Notes under the pieces: generated by a model
Told to the model about the DNA's origin: nothing
The model's database searches: none
Seen by the model: only the letters and a program-made list of their open reading frames with translations
Source of the DNA: Acidimicrobiaceae bacterium
Lineage (GTDB): Bacteria > Actinomycetota > Acidimicrobiia > Acidimicrobiales > RAAP-2
Direction: 5' to 3'
DNA length: 6,861 nucleotides
Assembly: GCA_003152555.1 (NCBI GenBank)
Contig: PMAL01000050.1
Location: 1-6,861 of the forward strand
Part shown: piece by piece, positions 1-4,488 of the stretch
Layout of the letters: each line of letters opens with the position of its first letter
Position numbering within the stretch: position 1 is the first letter of the stretch
Program-made: the position numbers and the translations under genes

Positions 1-153
1 TGCGTGAGCAAGATTCATTTAGACCGTTACCTCACGGAGTTTGCATTCCGTCACGGTTCACACGACTTGACTGACACAGAGCGCATGGTGAAGTTGATGG
101 GCCAAGTGCCTGGAGTGCGGTTGAGTTACCGTCCGCTCACAGCGGATCAGTAA
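1..153 (+). CDS. IS1595 family (ISXO2-like) transposase, C-terminal end only
   Basis: The frame is open from the first base and stops at TAA 151-153, giving 50 visible residues; the start and the catalytic core lie outside the window. The stretch VSKIHLDRYLTEFAFRH followed by LTDTERM and RLSYRP matches the usual C-terminus of IS1595/ISXO2-type DDE transposases, where an 'HL.RYL.EF.FR' helix follows the last catalytic residue. The family cuts and pastes insertion sequences with short terminal inverted repeats. The stop lies one base from the stop of the convergent 77-residue gene, much closer than expected by chance, so the neighbours may belong to the same element. Family assignment is by recognised motif from a short fragment. 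Intactness of the enzyme cannot be judged. Confidence 0.8.
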   Translation, partial: CVSKIHLDRYLTEFAFRHGSHDLTDTERMVKLMGQVPGVRLSYRPLTADQ

Positions 154-154
154 T

Positions 155-388
155 CTAAGCAAATCGGTCAGGAAACGTTCCCTTGTTCAACCCGGAAATG
201 ACCTCCATCAGATCATCATGGCGAATTGGATCATCGAAAGTAAGTTCTACATAACCGCGGTCGCCCTCGCGCGTTGCGTCCCAGACAACACGGGCGAGTT
301 GGTACATGCCTCTCCCGTAGCCCTTCGCAGCAACAACCCCGGTCGGATCTAGGCGATAGTTGCTGCGCCCTTTTCCCTGGCTAGGCAC
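155..388 (-). CDS. Small protein of unknown function, partner of the Panacea-type gene
   Basis: I do not recognise this 77-residue protein. It starts with GTG (386-388), overlaps the last 8 bases of the upstream Panacea-type gene and ends with TAG. The overlap means it is almost certainly translated by coupling, since no Shine-Dalgarno site is visible before it. The N-terminus is basic and glycine-rich (residues 3-30, with GYGRGMYQLARVVWDA at 24-39). The C-terminal half is a mixed strand/helix stretch (YVELTFDDP at 46-54, then an acidic helix DDLMEVISGL). There is no signal peptide or membrane segment. Panacea antitoxins are usually encoded next to a toxin gene, so this could be the toxin (PanT-like) or an accessory factor. 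That role is inference from position only. The tight overlap and protein-like composition make it a real gene. Confidence 0.65.
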   Translation of the reverse strand: MPSQGKGRSNYRLDPTGVVAAKGYGRGMYQLARVVWDATREGDRGYVELTFDDPIRHDDLMEVISGLNKGTFPDRFA

Positions 389-875
389 TATTCTGAGCGG
401 AAAAAACCCGATCCAACAACTCGTCAGACGGCCGCTCAGTGTGCTTTGCTCGGAAAGAATCTACGAGAATCGTGAAGGGAATCTGGGTTCGGTATCTTCC
501 CTCGACATATGACTCATACCATGCAGGCTCATCGTGGGTGATATTGATGAGTTTCCTGCCAGGAATGCTCCCGTATTTACTTATTGCTGAGTCAACGCAA
601 CCAAGCGCTAGATCATTCAACTTCGAGGGATCTCCGCTTTGTGGCGTAACTATTGCTCCGTCTTCACAATTTTTGTACGTTTTCCAAACGTCGTAGACCG
701 CCGGCCCGTACTCCCAGGCTTCTAGGTCTTCGGGAAATAGCGGAAGTCCAGTAAGCGCGGCGTATTCGCCAGCAGCATAAAAGACAAGTTTCTCCAACTT
801 GAGAGGGTCGATTGGATGAAGTCTTTCTACAATTGCGGCAGCAACGTCGAGAGCGTTTGCAGAGTTTGAAGGCAT
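381..875 (-). CDS. Panacea (SocA-like, DUF4065) domain protein, probable antitoxin
   Basis: This 164-residue protein is one Panacea domain at about the usual length. The N-terminal signature is clear: LKLEKLVFYAAGEYAALTG (25-43) followed by PLFPEDLEAWEYGPAVYDVW (45-64), the family pattern 'L.KLLYYA...L...G.PLF...i.AW.yGPV...v'. The second half keeps the family's 'ITH.E..W' (112-119) and a closing helix around IPFTILVDSFR (132-142). Panacea domains occur in the proteolysis adaptor SocA of Caulobacter and as antitoxins of many unrelated toxins; they act in the cytoplasm by binding the toxin. The first ATG (873-875) is used, because an in-frame stop lies upstream (900-902). There is no clear Shine-Dalgarno site, so the mRNA may be nearly leaderless. 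The gene overlaps the next one by 8 bp, which argues for one operon. Family call is strong; antitoxin role is by family and context. Confidence 0.88.
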   Translation of the reverse strand: MPSNSANALDVAAAIVERLHPIDPLKLEKLVFYAAGEYAALTGLPLFPEDLEAWEYGPAVYDVWKTYKNCEDGAIVTPQSGDPSKLNDLALGCVDSAISKYGSIPGRKLINITHDEPAWYESYVEGRYRTQIPFTILVDSFRAKHTERPSDELLDRVFSAQNSA

Positions 876-945
876 ACAAACCAGTGTAGTAATGCATAGT
901 CACATAGCCACCTATATGACGATTGCTCAATTAAACTGGGGTTCT
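876..945. promoter_or_regulatory. Divergent promoter region of the Panacea-type unit and the acidic small gene
   Basis: This 70-bp A+T-rich gap separates two divergent genes and must contain both start sites. It holds TATATGA (913-919), TTGCTCAATTAAACT (923-937) and, read leftward, TTGAGC (930-925) with TATGTG (906-901) at an 18-base spacing, a weak promoter match for the Panacea-type gene. No strong inverted repeat is visible. The location is firm. The exact promoter elements are not. Confidence 0.35.
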
Positions 946-1065
946 ATGCCGCGCGACGCCTTTGAAGGCTACGACGAGCCAGTCAAGATTGATATGGAGC
1001 CAGAAGAGGCGTTGAAACTTGTCCTTGGTGCGACACCCGACAAAGAGGACGAGCCCGAAAACTAA
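946..1065 (+). CDS. Very acidic 39-residue protein, divergent from the Panacea-type gene
   Basis: ATG 946-948 to TAA 1063-1065 encodes 39 residues, 13 of them Asp or Glu. The central part, EPVKIDMEPEEALKLVLGA (11-29), has a short extended segment then an amphipathic helix starting 'PEEALKLVL'. I recall short actinobacterial proteins of the form '(D/E)P(E/D)(E/D)AL..LL...P' beside transposons and toxin-antitoxin loci, but I cannot name a family or function. The start was chosen because GGGG (938-941) lies four bases upstream; an in-frame ATG at 916 would add ten residues but has no ribosome site. It diverges from the Panacea-type gene across a 70-bp gap that must hold both promoters. It could be a DNA-mimic-like, inhibitory or regulatory peptide. 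That is speculation; the evidence for coding is amino-acid pattern and placement. Confidence 0.5.
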   Translation: MPRDAFEGYDEPVKIDMEPEEALKLVLGATPDKEDEPEN

Positions 1066-1096
1066 GGCAGTGGATCAGTTTGATTTGAATTAGTCG

Positions 1097-1423
1097 TTAG
1101 TTACATAACAAGTAGGAGGTTGTGCCATCTTCTATATCGGTAATGTCCTGTTCTAGACAGGAGACTTCACGTTGGAGATCACTGATATTGCTGTCAATGG
1201 GGCTTAGTTCATTCCCTAAAACTTGCCCCACTCCCTTGGCGACGAGTCATTTAAGCGCTGCATTGTCTCGCGTAGCGGATACGCGAGATGCCACGATCAG
1301 GGCAGCCAATTGAGCCTCCCCAGAAATCGCTCGATGACGTTCACTGGAGATTTGCCATTCGCCCACAACAATTGTTGCGATAAGCACTACAGCCAAAACA
1401 ACTGTGACGATTTTCCAAACCAT
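1097..1423 (-). pseudogene. Membrane-anchored coiled-coil protein gene interrupted by an in-frame UGA
   Basis: The frame of the 58-residue gene (1247-1423) continues past its UGA (1247-1249) for 49 further sense codons to TAA 1097-1099. The continuation is not random. From VLGNELSPIDSNISDLQREV (9-28 of the extension) onward, the hydrophobic residues L, L, I, I, L, V, L, I, I fall at alternating spacings of 4 and 3 through nine positions. That is a textbook coiled coil ending at DITDIED. The whole frame therefore reads as one protein of about 108 residues: N-terminal membrane helix, Ala-rich linker helix, UGA, coiled coil. UGA followed by C is a leaky stop context in E. coli, so read-through is possible. 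A recent nonsense mutation (for example from CGA) is simpler. UGA also ends the glycerate kinase gene here, so wholesale UGA recoding is unlikely. Confidence 0.55.
1247..1423 (-). CDS. Small single-pass membrane protein, unknown function
   Basis: ATG 1421-1423 gives 58 residues ending at UGA 1247-1249. The start is well supported by AAAAGGAG (1436-1429 on the minus strand) five bases upstream; a longer GTG start at 1489 lacks this. Residues 2-21 (VWKIVTVVLAVVLIATIVVG) form a clear membrane helix that could also serve as an uncleaved signal anchor. The rest is a soluble helix rich in Ala, Ser and Arg (EAQLAALIVASRV at 37-49). The gene lies 75 bp downstream of the 227-residue membrane protein gene in the same direction, so the two are probably co-transcribed. 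I do not recognise a family. The UGA may truncate a longer protein (see the overlapping interrupted-gene entry). As it stands, the strong ribosome site suggests the 58-residue form is made. Confidence 0.6.
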   Translation of the reverse strand: MVWKIVTVVLAVVLIATIVVGEWQISSERHRAISGEAQLAALIVASRVSATRDNAALK

Positions 1424-1428
1424 ACGGT

Positions 1429-1436
1429 CTCCTTTT
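1429..1436 (-). promoter_or_regulatory. Strong ribosome binding site fixing the start of the 58-residue gene
   Basis: Read on the minus strand the bases are AAAAGGAG, followed by a five-base spacer (ACCGT) and ATG. This is the best Shine-Dalgarno match on the minus strand in the left half of the window, and it favours ATG 1423 over the upstream GTG at 1489. Confidence 0.7.
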
Positions 1437-1498
1437 AGAAAATCCCATGCCGCGAGACGTGAATCAGATGGCGAAAGCCACCGTACCAAAACTAAGGG

Positions 1499-2182
1499 TT
1501 ACGAGTAGCGCCTCGACAGTACGAGGAGCAACGCCGCGAGTTCGGCAGACGCATAAACATTCACCGCTCCTTGCGTTTCCTCGACCTGTGGATGGTAATA
1601 ACCACGAACGCGGGCGCGACTATAAACGTCAATGACCCTGGGCCGAATATCTCGTCTGTAACGCTCCTGCGTCTCCATCTCGGCAGTAGCTCGAAGTGAA
1701 CGCCAAACCTTCGGATCAATACTTCCTGCCTGCGCCATGAAATCGCGGGCTGGTGTAATCCAGGTTGGAATGAAATTCTGGATTATCTCGCCTATCCGAC
1801 GTAGTTCCTCGCCAATCGCAGCGCGTTCCGAGTCCGAGACCGCCAATTGAAGAGGCTCACAAGGGACCGGCGAAAATGCACCCCCGCTGCTGATGGTCGT
1901 CCTTATGTCGCTATCGCTGATACGAGACTGGCCCTCCATATGGACGAGTTGGAAACCCCCTCCTGCCTTTTCTTCCTTCTTTAGAAATTCCCAGATGCTC
2001 TTCCAGTGGCGAATCACATACCACACGAGAAGCACGAGGGCGATTCCAAGGAGCACGCGACACCACACGGCGGAGTGGGCCAGATCGTGCCAGAAAACTC
2101 CCGCGCCGACAGCGGCTAAGAGGGTCACGACGGTGACTCCGCTCTGGAAAATGGCCCCGATCCGTTTGAAAACGCCTTGCAC
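1499..2182 (-). CDS. Two-helix membrane protein of unknown function
   Basis: The 227-residue protein starts with GTG (2180-2182) and ends with TAA. Two hydrophobic segments lie near the N-terminus: about 16-32 (GVTVVTLLAAVGAGVFW) and 39-57 (VWCRVLLGIALVLLVWYVI), joined by a six-residue turn (HDLAHS). A basic stretch follows (RHWKSIWEFLKKEEK, 58-72). By the positive-inside rule both ends would face the cytoplasm with a short outside hairpin. The C-terminal 150 residues are soluble and mostly helical: ERAAIGEELRRIGEIIQNF (119-137), an Arg-rich helix (172-194) and a final AELAALLLVLSRRYS. No catalytic motif is recognisable. No Shine-Dalgarno site precedes the GTG, and an in-frame stop (2225-2227) limits longer starts, so the first few residues are uncertain. 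The 58-residue membrane protein lies downstream in the same direction; the two may form a membrane complex. That link is inference. Confidence 0.65.
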   Translation of the reverse strand: MQGVFKRIGAIFQSGVTVVTLLAAVGAGVFWHDLAHSAVWCRVLLGIALVLLVWYVIRHWKSIWEFLKKEEKAGGGFQLVHMEGQSRISDSDIRTTISSGGAFSPVPCEPLQLAVSDSERAAIGEELRRIGEIIQNFIPTWITPARDFMAQAGSIDPKVWRSLRATAEMETQERYRRDIRPRVIDVYSRARVRGYYHPQVEETQGAVNVYASAELAALLLVLSRRYS

Positions 2183-2230
2183 AAAAACACCATACCGGCG
2201 ATGGAGTGACTTGGGTTTGTCAAGTTACAC

Positions 2231-2256
2231 GTCACCGAGTAGCCACTCTCGGTGAC
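2231..2256. promoter_or_regulatory. Perfect 9-bp dyad upstream of the SRAP gene (possible operator)
   Basis: GTCACCGAG (2231-2239) and CTCGGTGAC (2248-2256) form a perfect inverted repeat around an eight-base centre. It sits 40 bp before the SRAP start, in the gap between divergent genes. A weak promoter match, TTGTCA (2217-2222) with TAGCCA (2240-2245) at 17-base spacing, would overlap the dyad, the usual geometry of a repressor site. It does not resemble the actinobacterial LexA box. It could instead be a hairpin in the 5' leader. No U-run follows, and there is no plus-strand gene upstream to terminate. Confidence 0.45.
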
Positions 2257-2285
2257 AGGCGCCAATGGCTTTAGTGTGAGGGAAG

Positions 2286-2292
2286 AAAGGAG
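2286..2292 (+). promoter_or_regulatory. Ribosome binding site of the SRAP gene
   Basis: AAAGGAG lies four bases before ATG 2297-2299. It decides the start: the frame is open further upstream, but only this ATG is followed directly by the catalytic cysteine that must become the N-terminal residue. Confidence 0.8.
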
Positions 2293-2296
2293 CACT

Positions 2297-3004
2297 ATGT
2301 GCGGTCGTATTGCCCTCTTTACCCCTCCACTTCGCCTCTCGAGGCTGCTCGACGCCGCCCTCGCGGCGGGCATCGAGCCCGAGGGTCATCCCAGTTGGAA
2401 CATCGGACCCCTGCGCCGACTCTTCGCCGTGAACGAGGACGACGGGCAGCGCACGCTCGATCGTTATCGCTGGGGGCTCGTGCCCAGCTGGGCGAAGGAC
2501 CCTTCGATTGCCAACCGGCTCTTTAACGCCCGCGGCGAAACCGTGGCCGAGAAGCCATCCTTCCGCACGGCCTTCGCCAAGCGCCCCTGCATCATTCCCG
2601 TCGACGGCTTCTACGAGTGGGACCACCGTGACGGCAAACAGAAGCAGCCGCACTTCTTCACCCGCGTTGACGGCGAACCGCTGCTCTTCGCCGGTCTCTA
2701 CGAGCGCTGGCACGACCCCGAATTGCCCAAGGACGCGCCGGCATTGCAGACCTGCACGGTGATCACGACGGAACCAAACGCCGACATGGACGAGCTACAT
2801 AACCGCATGCCCGTCGTGCTCGATCCGAGCGACGTGGAGACTTGGCTTGACGTAAATGACGCCGGACCCGAGGAGCGACTTGGATTACTTCGTCCAGCCC
2901 CTACGGGCACACTCACCCACTACGGCGTGGGTAAGGCGGTGGGATCAGTGAAGAACGACGGACCGGAATTGATCGAGCCGGTCGAACCCGAGAGTCTCTT
3001 TTAG
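2297..3004 (+). CDS. yedK: SOS response-associated peptidase (SRAP/HMCES family)
   Basis: This 235-residue protein is a full-length SRAP domain. Family members bind abasic sites in single-stranded DNA and form a thiazolidine DNA-protein crosslink through Cys2 after the initiator Met is removed, shielding the lesion. All key residues are visible: Cys2 in MCGRIALF, Asn35 in SWNIGP, Asn77 and Arg79 in FNARGET, Glu107 in GFYEW and His168 in ELHNRMPV. RWGLVPSWAKD (58-68) and KRPCIIPVDGFYEW (95-108) are further family signatures. The start follows from Cys2 and the AAAGGAG site. It stands alone, divergent from the membrane-protein pair, with no SOS partner beside it, and has a perfect dyad upstream. 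Its codon usage looks richer in G and C at third positions than the genes to its left. The yedK symbol is by orthology of function, not strict orthology. Confidence 0.95.
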   Translation: MCGRIALFTPPLRLSRLLDAALAAGIEPEGHPSWNIGPLRRLFAVNEDDGQRTLDRYRWGLVPSWAKDPSIANRLFNARGETVAEKPSFRTAFAKRPCIIPVDGFYEWDHRDGKQKQPHFFTRVDGEPLLFAGLYERWHDPELPKDAPALQTCTVITTEPNADMDELHNRMPVVLDPSDVETWLDVNDAGPEERLGLLRPAPTGTLTHYGVGKAVGSVKNDGPELIEPVEPESLF

Positions 3005-3020
3005 CCTTTAGAAAGCCGAA

Positions 3021-3066
3021 AACCCCGAGTGACCAGTGAGTCGAAACTCTCCAGCCCCCCGGGGTC
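3021..3066 (-). terminator. Possible 3'-terminal stem of the candidate RNA
   Basis: Read leftward, GACCCCG (3066-3060) pairs with CGGGGTT (3027-3021), using one G-U pair, around an inner GAGT-TTCG-ACTC hairpin (3049-3038). The stem runs into TTTTCGGCTTTC, an imperfect U-rich tail of the intrinsic-terminator kind. The long inner loop and interrupted tail make it a weak example. It could also act against read-through between the convergent SRAP gene and the RNA. Confidence 0.3.
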
Positions 3067-3302
3067 TCCGAAGGCGCATCTTCCGTTGACCCGTGTCGGA
3101 CAGGTCACCGTTAGACGGCTGGCACTTCACGTCCTTCGTCGTTCGCGAACCGCGGACCGAACTCCGCTGCCCGTTTGGAGGTTCTGTTCCTCTTGCGAGG
3201 CCCCTCTCCCCCTCGTCAACTTCCCCTTGCGGTTCCGTCTCCGTTCGACAGGTACTACGTGAACTACGAGTGATACTGTGCCAGAGTTCCCTAGACCGTG
3301 AC

Positions 3303-3334
3303 GGGCAAAATAGGGATATCAGAAACTTTTGCCC
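3303..3334. repeat. Inverted repeat GGGCAAAA/TTTTGCCC
   Basis: GGGCAAAA (3303-3310) and TTTTGCCC (3327-3334) are a perfect 8-bp inverted repeat around a 16-base centre containing the palindrome GATATC. On the minus strand it would form the first hairpin of the candidate RNA, a few bases after the predicted transcript start. Alternatively it is a protein-binding site. The match is exact; the function is unknown. Confidence 0.55.
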
Positions 3335-3349
3335 AGAGTGTTCTCCCTT

Positions 3350-3378
3350 TATCCACCGATTTGTCACCAAATTAACAA
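3350..3378 (-). promoter_or_regulatory. Promoter-like element for the candidate structured RNA
   Basis: Read on the minus strand, TTGTTA (3378-3373) and TGGATA (3355-3350) stand 17 bases apart (GGATAA at 18 bases is equally possible) inside the most A+T-rich patch of the gap. Transcription would begin near 3340-3344, just before the GGGCAAAA hairpin. The -35 box matches TTGACA at four of six positions. Geometry is good but the hexamers are imperfect. Confidence 0.3.
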
Positions 3379-3476
3379 TTATCAACGAGTAAGACGCAAC
3401 TTTTGCACAGTCGGATTGCGTCGAGGTCAACGGCCGACGTGAATTGTCGACCACGAATGCCCAATTTCTTTTCTCC

Positions 3477-3501
3477 GGCCACTCGGTCAACGCCGAGGGC
3501 C
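3477..3501 (-). terminator. Hairpin terminator candidate after the FAH-family gene
   Basis: GGCC-CTCGG (minus strand, 3501-3493) pairs with CCGAG-T-GGCC (3486-3477), nine pairs with a single bulged base and a six-base loop. It begins 34 bases after the stop of the FAH-family gene. No U-run follows, but actinobacterial terminators often lack one. It also separates that gene from the candidate RNA promoter. Confidence 0.45.
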
Positions 3502-3535
3502 AAACAGGGATGACTCGTTCGAAACGTGTGAGAGG

Positions 3536-4384
3536 TTACGCAGCCACGAATACTTGACGTTGGCGCCCCAGCCCCTCAATCTCGAGTTCCACGACGTCGC
3601 CCTCACGCAAATAGGGGTGATCGACGAGCCCCATGGCGACGCCGTGCGGGGTACCGGTATTGATGACGTCGCCCGGTCGCAGCACCAAGAACTGGCTCAA
3701 GTACCAGACCAGGTGGGCCACGCCAAAAACCATGTTCGAGGTGTTGCTGTTTTGGCGTAATTGGCCATTCACCGAGAGCTTCAGATCGAGATTCTGCGGA
3801 TCTTCGATAGACGCAGCGTCAACAATCCAGGGACCGAGTGGATTAAAGGTCTCACAGTTCTTGCCCTTGTCCCACTGGCCTCCGCGCTCTATCTGAAACT
3901 CGCGTTCCGAGACGTCATTGCTAATGGCGTACCCGGCGATGCAGGTCCGCGCCGTGTCTGGAGAATCGAGATAACGCGCTTCAGCCCCGATAATGACTGC
4001 CAACTCGACTTCCCAGTCAGTCTTTACCGACGTTCGCGGGATCAGCACCGTGTCGTCTGGACCCACGACGGTGTCGGGAGTCTTGAGAAAGATGATGGGC
4101 TCTTTTGGTATCTCGGCGCCAGTCTCACGAGCGTGGTCAGCATAATTGAGACCGATACAGACAATCTTTCCGATCCCCACAACGGGCGGTCCGAATCGAC
4201 CTACCGGTGACGAAACCTCGGGCAGTGCTCCCTTATCGAGCGACGCTCTGAGCGAGTCCAGGCCCGTGGAAAGAAATGCGCCATCAATGTCATTGGTGAG
4301 CGACGAAATGTCGCGCCACACTCCATCGTTGCCGGCTGCGATTGGCTGTTCTTGACCCGCCGCACCATGTCGAGCTAGTCGCAT
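3536..4384 (-). CDS. FAH-family hydrolase/lyase (2,4-diketo-3-deoxy-L-fuconate hydrolase or ureidoglycolate lyase type)
   Basis: The 282-residue protein has the short N-terminal domain (MRLARHG...) and the C-terminal fumarylacetoacetate hydrolase fold at full length. Visible signatures are IVCIGLNYADHARETG (74-89) with the catalytic His84/Glu87 pair, DWEVELAVIIG (123-133) and AISNDVSEREFQIERGG (153-169), which supply the metal ligands Glu125, Glu127 and Asp157, the KGKNCETFNPLGPW loop (173-186) and NTGTPHGVAMG (242-252). These enzymes use Mg or Mn to cleave C-C bonds of 2,4-diketo acids or to hydrate or decarboxylate them. The 'MRL.R.G..GQE.P' start and 'WDKGK.C.TF.P.GPW' are typical of the group named 2,4-diketo-3-deoxy-L-fuconate hydrolase, often also labelled ureidoglycolate lyase. 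The substrate cannot be fixed from sequence. ATG 4384 is preferred to GTG 4396 because AAGGG (4402-4398) is too close to the latter. It lies 104 bp after the glycerate kinase gene, same strand. Confidence 0.9.
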   Translation of the reverse strand: MRLARHGAAGQEQPIAAGNDGVWRDISSLTNDIDGAFLSTGLDSLRASLDKGALPEVSSPVGRFGPPVVGIGKIVCIGLNYADHARETGAEIPKEPIIFLKTPDTVVGPDDTVLIPRTSVKTDWEVELAVIIGAEARYLDSPDTARTCIAGYAISNDVSEREFQIERGGQWDKGKNCETFNPLGPWIVDAASIEDPQNLDLKLSVNGQLRQNSNTSNMVFGVAHLVWYLSQFLVLRPGDVINTGTPHGVAMGLVDHPYLREGDVVELEIEGLGRQRQVFVAA

Positions 4385-4488
4385 AAATACCAACACCCTT
4401 GTCTACGTAGCGATTGTTTCACTTTAGTCCCCTGAAGAATTCAACTTTGAAAGCACGATGCACGTCAATCTCGAAGTTACAGAAATAG

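Larger units (their letters stand above)
1..1065. mobile_element. Candidate IS1595-type element with passenger genes (right part)
   Basis: The transposase tail (1-153), the convergent Panacea-type gene with its small partner (155-875) and the divergent acidic small gene (946-1065) are packed with almost no spare DNA. From what I know of the family, some IS1595 members carry passenger genes beside the transposase. I could not find the right terminal inverted repeat or a target-site duplication, because the left end is outside the window and cannot be compared. The right border given here is simply the end of the last small gene and is a guess. This is inference from gene packing. The alternative is a transposon fragment that happened to land beside a toxin-antitoxin locus. 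Confidence 0.3.
3012..3342 (-). ncRNA. Candidate structured noncoding RNA, unassigned family
   Basis: The region folds on paper into a compact multi-helix RNA. Its backbone is a composite long-range helix: CTGGCAC (3119-3125) pairs with GTGCCAG (3278-3284), the adjoining TTCACGT (3126-3132) with ACGTGAA (3257-3263), then CCT (3133-3135) and GTCG (3138-3141) with CGACAGG (3246-3252), 21 pairs in all. It encloses a hairpin at 3152-3167 (GCGGA/TCCGC) and one at 3189-3200 (CCTC/GAGG) with a GCAA loop on the minus strand. CC-GCAA-GG also occurs at 3225-3232. Outside lie hairpins at 3108-3118 and 3088-3106, and a stem 3021-3027/3060-3066 followed on the minus strand by TTTTCGGCTTTC. The last two stems close fully only on the minus strand, with G-U pairs where the plus strand has A-C mismatches. 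I see no RNase P, tmRNA, SRP or 6S signature. Ends are estimates. Transcription is inferred. Confidence 0.45.
3005..3535. other. 531-bp gap without a convincing protein gene
   Basis: Open frames exist on both strands, the longest 160 codons on the minus strand from a TTG, but their products are Arg/Ser-rich, unlike any family I know, and have no ribosome site. What the region does hold is an A+T-rich promoter-like patch (3349-3380), a dense nest of inverted repeats (3021-3334) and a hairpin at 3477-3501. These are described as a candidate structured RNA, its promoter, and a terminator of the FAH-family gene. Confidence 0.6.

Noticed and set aside
154..1100. Right terminal inverted repeat of the IS1595-type element
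   Set aside because: I looked for a candidate end after base 153 and after base 875, but without the left end no repeat can be matched, so no border is claimed.
1122..1313. Plus-strand frame of 63 codons opposite the membrane protein gene
   Set aside because: It is the reverse of the coiled-coil frame, has no ribosome site, and its Ser/Leu-rich product has no recognisable pattern.
2189..2223. TTGACA (minus strand, 2223-2218) as promoter of the 227-residue gene
   Set aside because: The -35 word is perfect, but the only -10-like word (TATGGT, 2194-2189) is 23 bases away, too far, and nothing fits at 16-19 bases.
3040..3070. Actinobacterial 6C RNA, suggested by the run of six C residues at 3055-3060
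   Set aside because: The C-run falls partly in a stem with GGGG rather than in a hairpin loop, and a second C6 loop hairpin is not seen at the expected place.
3349..3385. DnaA-box-like words (TTATCCACC, TTATCAACG) suggesting a replication origin
   Set aside because: Only two imperfect matches, no dnaA, dnaN or parAB gene nearby, and the A+T-rich patch is better explained as a promoter.
3008..3490. 160-codon open frame on the minus strand
   Set aside because: It begins with TTG without a ribosome site, encodes an Arg/Ser-rich sequence with no domain pattern, and overlaps the inverted-repeat nest. Long stop-free frames arise easily at this base composition.
4402..4437. CTACGTAG palindrome and CTTTAG/CTGAAG hairpin between glycerate kinase and the FAH-family gene
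   Set aside because: Both are short, the hairpin has a wobble pair and no U-run, so neither supports a terminator or operator.
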